This document shows positions 8,497-16,103 of a stretch of 16,103 bases of DNA, in pieces (the first letter of the stretch is position 1; each line of letters begins with the position of its first letter). Made by a program: the position numbers and the translations under genes. Origin of the DNA: Blakeslea trispora (Eukaryota > Mucoromycota > Mucoromycetes > Mucorales > Choanephoraceae); the NCBI GenBank assembly GCA_025331445.1, contig JAIWNE010000255.1, positions 1 to 16,103 on the forward strand, in the 5' to 3' direction. The notes under the pieces were generated by a model, which had not been told where the DNA came from, did not search any database, and saw only the letters and a program-made list of their open reading frames with translations.

Positions 8497-9121
8497 GTAA
8501 GCAGCCGTAAACAAAGCATTTATTTCGTTTTTTGGACTGTCTTTCTAATCCATAATATTTTGTTAGTTGAAGTAGTATCTTTGTAGTTCTACATAATTGC
8601 TATTTCAAAACCAAAGGTAAGCTAAATCAAGTAGAATTGCAACGATTTGACATGCTTATTAATTAAAACAGGATCAATAGATATGCATCCCAATGTCTAG
8701 TTGTAGTCCTTCGCGATTGTTATGGAAGGTAAGCTTCTTTTTCTATGCTGAAGCAATTTCGTTTGACTAATGATTTCAATTATATTAGAATACAATGCAA
8801 GCTTGAAAAGAAAGTTCGTCCTCGTAAGGTAATCTCAAATTGCATTATATTCTGAAGAACATGTTTTAACAATGTATCTATTTAGTTCATGTCTTTTGTT
8901 TCAAGTATTGTCGTAGAAGCTACTATCTGCAAATCTATGGTTCATCAAAAGGCATAAGTCAGATTAGGCTTAGTTGGCAATTGCAAAGATCGAATTGGTC
9001 AAGCAAACGCTATTAGCTCATTCTGGTGCCTGAGGATGATACCCTAGGCTGTAGGTAAGCTATCAAATCCTGAACTTTTTTAAACCAATAAAATATCTTG
9101 TATTTCGTCCAATCAAAATAG
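8497..9121 (+). other. Candidate multi-intron transcript of low coding capacity
   Basis: Five donor-like sites occur in one orientation: GGTAAGC at 8496, 8616, 8728 and 9053, and GGTAAT at 8828. Pairing each with a plausible branch site and acceptor gives introns 8497-8566 (CTAAT, TTAG), 8617-8671 (ACAG), 8729-8788 (ACTAATG, ATTAG), 8829-8885 (TTAAC, TTTAG) and 9054-9121 (AATAG), lengths 55-70 nt as in APC1. Exons would be 8567-8616, 8672-8728, 8789-8828 and 8886-9053. Exon 8567-8616 has stops in all three frames. From about 8597 one frame stays open across two junctions for roughly 60 codons, ending TAA near 8958, but it has no ATG start and no recognised family. It may be a non-coding RNA, an upstream leader or a decayed gene. 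No C/D or H/ACA boxes were found. Confidence 0.45.
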
Positions 9122-9370
9122 TCCTTTAAGTAGTTTTCATATATGGTATAAATATGACTCCAAAATTTTGCTGGCACTTTTCTTCAAAAAAATCAAGAAA
9201 TTTTTCACCGCGTGTGATCTTGATAGCTGAGTTTTCTCAAAGGCCCTTTCAGCAGGTTACTCGAGAAAGAACAAAGAAAGTTTTTTTTTTATTGTCGGGA
9301 AAAACAAATAGTGGTAAACGCCAACCGCGCGTAACTTCTCTCTTTTTTTTTTTTGAAAAATAAAAATCTT
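9122..9370 (+). promoter_or_regulatory. Upstream region of APC1
   Basis: A TATA-like TATAAATA lies at 9147-9154 and pyrimidine-rich runs lie close to the start at 9371. Two CG-rich hexanucleotide stretches (CCGCGTG near 9209, CCGCGCG near 9325) stand out in this AT-rich DNA and could be factor sites. A 69-codon frame at 9154-9363 overlaps the TATA-like element, has no recognisable content and is not annotated as a gene. Confidence 0.35.
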
Positions 9371-12300
9371 ATGTTAACCAAGGTTGCTCGATACCAGTCT
9401 ATAGGCCAAGCATTCTTGAAAAAACATGATCATATCGGCCAAGACACCACCTCAAATATTTGTTTGACTTTTCAACCATCAACCTTAAGCTTCATGACAA
9501 TCCGATCCAATCGCCAGTGACAGGCTTCAACTCTTTAGCGTGTCGGATGCACTACCTTAGTCATTGGCCATCCGCTCGATATACAGTCTCAACAAGGGCA
9601 GATCAACAACTGGACCCGAGAGCTCGACCAAGAGGTCTACATCAAAAATGCCACAGTCGTTGTCTGGAGTCGAGGCACACGTATCCTCAAGACATTCGAT
9701 TTCAGTCAAGAAGATCAAAAAGTTCATCAAGCCCTCTTTGCTTGGTTTCCTATACCCTCCAAACAACTCGAGACAAAACAATTCAATCAAGTCAACGTTA
9801 ATGATCCAGTTAGAAATAAGCAATTTGTGGAAGAGTATTGGCAGAACCGAGGACCACGTACCTTGTTGAAGGAAGAAGAGAAACAGACTACTCCAATGAG
9901 TACTGTACGTCGACGAGGTCTCTGTATCACCTTTCTTGATCATATTCAGATTCATTTTGAAGATGGCATCAACTTTACAGCCTATATACCCTTCGAGATT
10001 GATCATGTCGTTCCTCTGGACGTTGGACTGTTGATCAGTAAACGACAAGATACAAAGCGCTCAAAACAAAAGACCCATCATCGTCTGTTGATTCCATCGG
10101 ATAAAAGCTCCACTTGTTGGGACATCTCTTCTTCTTTCGCTTCCATCACACATCCATTGCTAGAGGCAAGTCCTGTCAAGATCAGACGCATGCGCTCCCC
10201 TTATACCAACAATACACCCTCTTCATTATCGACTGATCCACATCGCTTATTGTTCGCCACCACACACATGTCAGACAAGAAGCGATTGCCTGTCATTGTC
10301 ACACTTAATGTACAAGACAACAAGCACTTCATCTGGACCTATGAGCATCGTAAGCATCAGACAGATCCAATCAAGGGAGTCCGAAAGACTCGACCAAAAG
10401 AGGAATTCCTGAGTCGTAAAAGAAAACGATCATTTCCACACACCACGCATGAGAATCTAGATGATAAGCCTAGTGTATTAAGTCAGCTGGAAAGAGAGGT
10501 GTATCATACCTTATTAAATCCAAGCGAACTTTCATTAACCAATGTTTGGCAAGAACAAAAGCGATTCAAGTGAGTCACTTAATTTTTTGAGATTTTCTCT
10601 ACTCCCCCCGTTATTTTCCAATTTTCTTGCGCTAACTTGATCCACAGTAAACGACAAAAGACAAAGTCTACCAAGGCAACTATAGATGTTCAGTCGATTG
10701 CTTTTCTGATACATAATTTGAGTGGTCAAGAATTGATCTGTTTAATGAACAAGACCACTTGCCAGCTTCAACTGATCAATCTGGAGAAAGCAGCTCAGAT
10801 GGAGACAGGTGCGATTGAGTTGAAAACAGTGGCTAAATCTGCTATTGCTGTCCATGCTACACGAGATAGTCATCTGGATCTTTTGTTTCTTGATCAGACA
10901 GGTAACCTATGGCTCTGGATAGATGGGCGTATGCCATTGATCTCCATTCCTACACCTTCTTCTCAACCTATCCGTGAGCTCTCTCAAAGTGTCTATGATC
11001 GCTTCAACCTAACATTTGAAAAGGAGACCATACGTTATCGTATCCATCTCCAGCCTCAGACCTCACTTGTGCGTGATTGTCTAGCTGCTTTGGATTGTGC
11101 CAATTCAGCTTTTTATGTGTCTTTATGGCATCGATTCATTCAATTGAGATATCAACATTTAGACTGGACTGAATGGCATACGCTGTTTGTCTCACTCTTC
11201 TCTTTTTTGTCCCTCAAGAGAGTCCATCCTAGACCTCATGGTGAACTGTCAGTGGGTGAGGGTCGTCTAGGTATTCCTGATGCTTGGATGGATCAAGCGA
11301 TGGCGATAGAGAAAGAGTATATTTTAAGTGCGATTGAGCTCAATAGTATTATCAAAAGCTTGCACGTTATCTATGAAGATTACCGGATCAAGAACACCAT
11401 GAAGGATCACCTAGAGCAATTGGGTTATCTCTTGGCTCAACTATGCGTTATTCTCAATCATCAAAACTGGCTTCATTATTATCGACAAGAAGGCATCTTG
11501 ATTGGATTGACGCATTCATGTAAGTATTCCATTGGGTTTCCATGAAAAAAGCAACTGAAAAGAAAAGTAGTTTGTTTAGCAAACAGACAGATTCAAGAAG
11601 CCTTGATGGATCCACCTGATATGGAAGTCTGTCTACAACAGATGGTCTCTCGCACAGGGGCTATTCCGGTCTTGTTGAGTTTCTTTGGTGTGGATACATT
11701 GAAACCTACATTTACGCATTGCAGAAATACCTATGCAAAAACAGTACAAGACCTTTGGAGTATCTATCATGCTATTTACTATAATACAGATGACCCAAGT
11801 CTATTGGTCAATCGACTGACTCAATCTTACATCAGCCGTATGCACATTGAGAGCCTAAAGAGCTCTATTGGAGCTCCTATCCTGGAAGCCCTTCAACAGC
11901 TTCAAAAGTCTCCTCAATTGACATGGAGTAAAGATATCTACGATATTATTGAACGACATGATATCTATCGACAATTACAGTTAGATACAACTGTGTGTGA
12001 TCCAAATACAAATTTATTCAAGTTGCCTTTATCAGAGGTAAAAAAAAAAGAAAGAAATAATCCCAATAAGCACCAGTCATCTCATTTGTTTCCTCTATAA
12101 AGAAATCCAATCTGGGTAGTATGGATCAATTAATGCGTGAAGTACTTGAGGTACCTACACAACGCTGCATTTATGAATCCGATGTATTAAACATGGAGAC
12201 AGAGCGTCTGAGGTTTGACTTTGGTGGTATTATTGAAAATGTACGTATCATGTTGGATGCTAGCCATATCCCTGATCATACTATGCCTCCCTCCACTTCA

Positions 12301-14212
12301 GAAGACGATGATGACATTGCCATTGAACATCAATCCCAAGTTGTCTTTTTGATTCAACGGACACTTGCTCTAGCAACGGGTAGAGCCATCTATGCCTATG
12401 CCACCCATGTACCTGACCTGACCAAAACATTACCCATTGAACCCATCCAATTAGCAGCCAAGATCTTACCTTTACGTACCATTGGTTCATCTTGACGAGT
12501 CAATCTGGAGCAAAGAGTTTCTTCAATGGCCTCAATTTCACAACGGTATTGCTGCAGGACTCCGCATCTCTCCTAGCCATCAAATTGATGAATCTTGGAT
12601 TTCCTTTTGTCATTCGGGTGATTTGGAGCCTCATCATGGTGGTATGCTCTTGGCCATGGGCCTCAATGGTATTTTGAGACGATTGGCCTTGGAGTCATGG
12701 TATCACATGATTCAACAGAACTGCAGTCTAGTGCCTGTAGGATTCATCTTGGGCATCTCTGCTGCCTATCGCGGTACAAAGGACAAGAAGGTGACCAAGT
12801 TACTTTCAGCCTATATCCCTGCCCTTCTCGACGACCATGCAGCTCCCTTTAATCAATCCAATCTGATCCTGGCCAGTAGTTTGATGGGTCTAGGTCTGAC
12901 GCATATGAACACACGGGATGTCAAGATGGCCTTTGCCATGTTGCAAGAACTCGAGCGTCATGCCACCAGTGATCTCTCTGGTCCTGATAAAGACTATCCC
13001 ACCTGTGCCCTTTCCGCTGGCTTTTCTATAGGCTTCATCATGTTGGGCCGGGCCATGATCGACGTGTGGATCCTGACCTGTCTAAGCGTCTCTGTGTACT
13101 GATTTCAGGTCAAGATGATCAAAAGCGTATTAATCTGGACATCACTCTGCAGGTGCTACCATGGCATTGGGTCTCATGTACCTAAAGACAGAGGCACACG
13201 AAGTCGCTCGTCTCATTGAGGTGCCGACCACTCGGCCTCTCTTGAACTATACTCGACCTGATCTCTTGATGGTCAGGGTGATTGCGCGCCACTTGATCCT
13301 CTGGAGTCAGATTCAGCCTAATACGTGTGGATCGAGGCTCAAATACCTTTGTTTATGCAGCAACCCACAGATGATCCCGATGGACAAGAGATCATCCGCC
13401 AAGCCAAATACAATATCAGGGTGGTTCCTTTCTCTGTCTTGGCCTTCGGTATGCAGGATCCAAGAACCAAGAGGCCTTTGATTGTTTGCTAAAGTATTTG
13501 GATTGGTTTATGGCACGCTTAAAGGACACGGCCACCAGCTTTCAACAGCGCATCACACGGACCATGATACGACCTGTATTGATGTGCTCTGTACGGCTGC
13601 TGCTATGGTGATGGCAGGTACAGGTCGACTGGAGCTGTTGAAGCGATTGGAGATGGCCTATGGGATGATTGATGGTGAGACAAGCTATGGTCATCATATG
13701 GCCATTGCCATGTCGATGGGCTTATTGTTTCTGGATTAGGAGGCTATACGTTAACGACCACGAATGAGGCTATTGCCGGTCTCTTGTGTGCCTTTTATCC
13801 ATTCTATCCGCTGTCCACAGAAGATAACCGGTATCACCTTCAGGCTTTTCGCCATCTTTGGGTCTTGGCTGTTGATTCACGCTGGTTGATGCCTGTGGAT
13901 GTGAGTACCAAGAAGCCTTGTCGAGTACCTATGCGATTGGAGATCTATGAAGATAATGATGCTACTCCATTGGCTACTCGAGCAGTGCACCGCGTTAGTA
14001 TGGAAGCACCAATGGTTGTGCCTCATTATCAATTGATCAAATCCATTGAGATTCATAATGATCGCTATTGGCCACTTTCCATTGACATGACATCGAATTC
14101 AGACTATCAGCAATCCATCAAGAAATCGGGTGTTCTCTATGTACAGCTTAAAGAGGGTAAAAGAAGTTACGAGCATGATCCTGATGGTCGACGTAGTTTA
14201 TTTGAGTTTTGA
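9371..14212 (+). CDS. APC1: Anaphase-promoting complex subunit 1, frame interrupted
   Basis: APC1 is the largest scaffold subunit of the anaphase-promoting complex, the nuclear ubiquitin ligase that triggers anaphase. Exons: 9371-10569, 10648-11519, 11580-12037, 12103-14212. Recognisable segments: EVYIKNATVVVWSRG (aligns with the start of the APC1 WD40-like domain), QFHNGIAAGL, GGMLLAMGLNG, GATMALGLMYLKT, AAAMVMAGTG and LLCAFYPFYPLSTEDNRYH, the proteasome/cyclosome (PC) repeats and the block after them. The start was chosen because its frame is the frame used downstream. Breaks: in-frame TGA 9518-9520 and TAG 9536-9538; seven single-base shifts near 12485, 13050, 13152, 13324, 13421, 13580 and 13734. 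Corrected length would be about 1,550 residues, versus about 1,944 in human. It stops at SLFEF, short of the usual C-terminus. Family identity is very secure; whether this copy is functional is open. Confidence 0.9.
10570..10647 (+). other. APC1: APC1 intron 1 (78 nt)
   Basis: Donor GTGAGT, branch GCTAAC, acceptor CCACAG. Splicing joins AA|T to give ...KRFNKRQK... in one frame. Confidence 0.85.
11520..11579 (+). other. APC1: APC1 intron 2 (60 nt)
   Basis: Donor GTAAGT, acceptor TGTTTAG. The later AG at 11590 would break the frame; the AG at 11579 keeps it, giving ...THSSNRQIQEAL.... Confidence 0.75.
12038..12102 (+). other. APC1: APC1 intron 3 (65 nt)
   Basis: Donor GAG|GTAAAA, phase 0. The only nearby AG that keeps the frame is ATAAAG at 12102, giving ...LSEKSNLGSMDQ.... 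The AGs at 12076 and 12119 lead to stops. The branch site is weak, so the acceptor is less certain. Confidence 0.6.
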
Positions 14213-14242
14213 CACTTTTTGAATCTCCGATTGAAATAGTGC

Positions 14243-14248
14243 AATAAA
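14243..14248 (+). terminator. APC1 poly(A) signal AATAAA
   Basis: Lies 31 bp after the APC1 stop. Only a T-rich 53-bp stretch separates it from the next start codon, so the 3' end of APC1 and the esterase promoter almost overlap. Confidence 0.6.
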
Positions 14249-14301
14249 AGCTCCTGTTTTTTTTAATATTTTTTTCCCTTTTTTATTATTATTCTATTTT
14301 A

Positions 14302-15626
14302 ATGAAGTCATTAGTCTTACTTGCAAGTGGACTGACTGCACTTGCCAGTACAGTATGGGCTGGCCCCTTGGAGAAAGAGGAAGTTGTAAACCAGATTGTT
14401 GTTTTTGGTGACTCTTATTCTGATGTGGGCAATAAACAACGACTGTCGAATGGACCCCTTTGGAGTGAACATTTAGCTGCAGGTTGGAATGCCTCTCATC
14501 ACAACTTTGCCTTTAGTGGTGCAGTTTGCAATAATACCATGTACGACAAACAGCCACTAAGCGAATACTATATACCGAGCATTGTAGACCAAGTAGAGAT
14601 GTACTATAGACAAAACTATTCTTCGTTTGATTCACAGACAGTGGTTGCCTTTTGGGTGGGTGTGAATGATGTCTACAAGATATTAGAGACACATGAAGGT
14701 AAAGATAAAGCCCCATCTTGAAACACATGTATTCAACTTTGTCTATTTTAGATCCTGATAGGGTCAAACAAGAGTACAAGAAAGTGGTGGATTGTATAGG
14801 CACTAATCTAGTAAGCATTGAATGGCCCTATGCCTCCCTAGTCATCTAACCCCATCTATACTAGCGTTATGTACGACAGCTGTTCTCTCATACAAAATTC
14901 ATTGTGTTTAATTTGCCACCTATGGAATACATGCCATTGTATGCCCATACTGAATTTGCAGAGAACAGAAAAGAGGCAGTCGATCAACTGAATGAATGGT
15001 TGAGAAAGGACATTGAGAAGATGAACAAGCACCTTCAGGCAATTGAGCTGGATTTAGTGGATGTGCACAAGTTGATTCAAGATGTTGTAGGCAAACCAGA
15101 ACTTTTTGGTATAACAAATGCTGAGGATGCCTATTGGGATCACTGTCAGGGTCAGTGTGCTGATCCTATCGATAGTTATGTTTGGTGGGACAAGACACAT
15201 CTGACAGGTGGAGTGCATCGATTGATAGCCAACAGTATTTTGATGTCTGGATCGTTGGCTAAAGAGACTTATTTGGATGACCAGCTAGATGTCCAAGCAC
15301 TGTTAGACCAACCTCATTCAGTCTATCGATCACCTCTTTTCAAGGCTCATCAGAATACTGGTTTGATGGATCGATTGATTGCACAGATGAACCTAGAGAA
15401 ACAAAACTCATCTGGTGAAGGCAGTGATCTCACTGAAGAAGAAGAAGAACAGCATGTTCAGTCGTCTAAAGCAGTCTATATGGTCATTGCAGGTGTGGCT
15501 ATTGTCGGTATGGCTGGATGGGTTATTCAACAGAAAAAGAAGAAAGGTCAACTAGTTGCCTTATCAGTCTTCTTCATCAAAACAATCATCAAGATCGTGG
15601 ACGATTTATGCCTTTGCGTAATCTAG
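14302..15626 (+). CDS. GDSL esterase/lipase, secretory, C-terminal membrane anchor
   Basis: Three exons: 14302-14698, 14752-14810, 14865-15626, giving 405 residues. Introns are 14699-14751 (GTAAAG...TTTTAG) and 14811-14864 (GTAAGC, branch CTAAC, ACTAG). The protein is a serine ester hydrolase of the GDSL/SGNH type, resembling fungal CE16-like acetylesterases. Signal peptide about 1-20 (cleavage after VWA). Block I FGDSYSD gives nucleophile S38; SGA (72-74) and GVND (N122) are the oxyanion residues; WWDKTHLT gives D261 and H264. A Glu-rich linker (about 340-348) precedes a hydrophobic segment at about 355-373 and then KKKK, so the enzyme domain should face outside or the lumen, with a short cytosolic tail. 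The annotated tail is hydrophobic and odd; another frame ends in RFMPLRNLDAEV with TAA at 15638-15640, suggesting indels near 15571-15600. Substrate cannot be told from sequence. Confidence 0.88.
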
Positions 15627-15657
15627 ATGCTGAAGTCTAATGTTGTCAATCATGAAC

Positions 15658-15663
15658 AATAAA
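15658..15663 (+). terminator. Esterase poly(A) signal
   Basis: AATAAA, followed by two further overlapping AATAAA-like hexamers up to 15677, 30-50 bp after the esterase stop. Confidence 0.6.
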
Positions 15664-15708
15664 AATAAAACAATAAACTGACAACAAAGAAGATAGAGAA
15701 ATTGACTA

Positions 15709-15760
15709 CTTTCTTTCTCTCTTTCCTTTTCTTTCCTTTTCTCTCTCTTTCTTTTTCTTT
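15709..15760 (+). repeat. 52-nt uninterrupted pyrimidine tract
   Basis: Only C and T for 52 bases, mostly CTTT-type units, ending 15 bp before the ATG at 15775. CT-rich tracts at this position are common in fungal core promoters and 5' leaders, so it probably belongs to the homeodomain gene. Confidence 0.7.
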
Positions 15761-15774
15761 ACCTTTTCTATACG

Positions 15775-16103
15775 ATGGATATCAAGAAAGATTTGATGAT
15801 TTCACAAGAATCCATTGCCTGTGTTCAACCAGGTAAAATCAAACTTCAGACAAGTTATAGCCAACCAGAAGAAAACAAGACATCAAAAGAGAACAGTGAC
15901 CTCTTATGATAGTCAGACATCTGAATATCTCAAATCTGTTTTTTTCGAAATCTATAGCTGTCAAAACAAACTGACAAAACAACAAGCGTCTGGAAGTTCA
16001 GAGGCGTACAGGATTACCTTCTCGCAATATCACCTATTGGTTCTCCAATCATAAAAGAAGATTCAAGGATACACTCAAGATCTATCGAAATACAGTCAAG
16101 GCA
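15775..16103 (+). CDS. Homeodomain protein, 3' partial, frame interrupted
   Basis: ATG at 15775 opens a frame with MDIKKDLMISQESIACVQP. The homeodomain itself begins in the next frame near 15858 (KKTRHQKRTVTSYDSQTSEY, helix 1). After about 15986 it continues in a third frame with RTGLPSRNITYWFSNHKRR, the recognition helix, carrying W48, F49 and N51 equivalents, with Lys where Arg53 is usual. This would be a DNA-binding transcription factor in the nucleus. Two shifts are needed: one between about 15790 and 15850, the other near 15985-15988, where removing one base restores helix 2. A GT...AG pair at 15831-15858 spans only 28 nt, too short for an intron here. The rest lies past the right edge. 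The domain call is firm; the gene model is not. Confidence 0.72.

Noticed and set aside
5531..8700. Terminal inverted repeats flanking the transposase relic
   Set aside because: Only short AT-rich TTAATTA-type matches were seen on both sides, which are expected by chance.
8497..9121. snoRNA host gene
   Set aside because: I looked for RTGATGA/CTGA and H/ACA box pairs in the proposed introns and exons. Only weak partial matches were present, and the introns are too short to hold a typical snoRNA.
9154..9363. 69-codon plus-strand frame upstream of APC1
   Set aside because: It begins within a TATA-like element, ends in a poly-Phe run from a T tract, and has no known motif; better read as promoter and leader DNA.
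9518..9538. Reassigned stop codons (alternative genetic code) to read through TGA and TAG
   Set aside because: TAA, TAG and TGA are all used as normal ends of conserved genes in this window, and gag-pol contains none internally.
9557..10048. 163-codon minus-strand frame opposite APC1
   Set aside because: It is the antisense shadow of the conserved APC1 segment on the plus strand and has no recognisable protein content.
12482..13735. Extra introns as the cause of the APC1 frame breaks
   Set aside because: At each break the conserved text continues within one or two codons, leaving no room for an intron.

Overview
The window reads as nuclear DNA of an early-diverging fungus, most likely Mucoromycota (Mucorales-like). 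The reasons are AT-rich intergenic DNA, very compact genes, GT-AG introns of about 50-80 nt with CTAAC/CTAAT branch sites, a conserved anaphase-promoting-complex subunit 1 gene (APC1), a GDSL esterase, a homeodomain gene, and a zinc-finger/KDZ-type transposase relic of a kind I associate with this group. No bacterial features, tRNA, rRNA or CRISPR array were seen. The genus cannot be named from the sequence alone.

Left part (1-5.5 kb), mobile-element territory. Positions 2-409 are the RNase H end of one Ty3/gypsy polyprotein cut by the window edge, followed by a purine-rich tract. A second, complete Ty3/gypsy element lies at 874-5253. It has 96-bp identical LTRs (TGT...ACA), a 4-bp target duplication (CTAC), a primer-binding site, a polypurine tract and one uninterrupted 1,345-codon gag-pol frame. 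The identical LTRs imply a recent insertion, yet several core residues of RT, RNase H and the integrase zinc domain are non-canonical. The element separates a TATA-like box from a small unrecognised ORF.

Middle (5.5-9.4 kb). On the minus strand, 8434 down to about 5594 is a broken gene for a C2H2 zinc-finger, BAH-like and KDZ/Plavaka-like transposase protein. It is interrupted by about five single-base frameshifts and one stop. Between it and APC1 is a 620-bp stretch with four copies of the exact 7-mer GGTAAGC plus one GGTAAT, spaced as 5' splice sites of a multi-intron transcript with little coding capacity.

Right part (9.4-16.1 kb), host genes all on the plus strand and tightly packed. APC1 (9371-14212) has four exons and three good introns. 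Its frame is broken by two in-frame stops near the N-terminus and seven single-base shifts packed into 12.48-13.74 kb, and it ends before the usual C-terminus. A membrane-anchored GDSL esterase (14302-15626, three exons) starts 54 bp after the APC1 poly(A) signal. A homeodomain gene, also frame-broken, runs off the right edge.

The distribution of breaks is the most important thing to resolve. Essentially all long genes except the retrotransposon carry single-base indels, mostly apparent one-base losses next to G in the sense strand, and they are clustered. This could be local consensus error, pseudogenisation of a duplicated locus or, much less likely, correction at RNA level. I found no convincing new multi-gene system.
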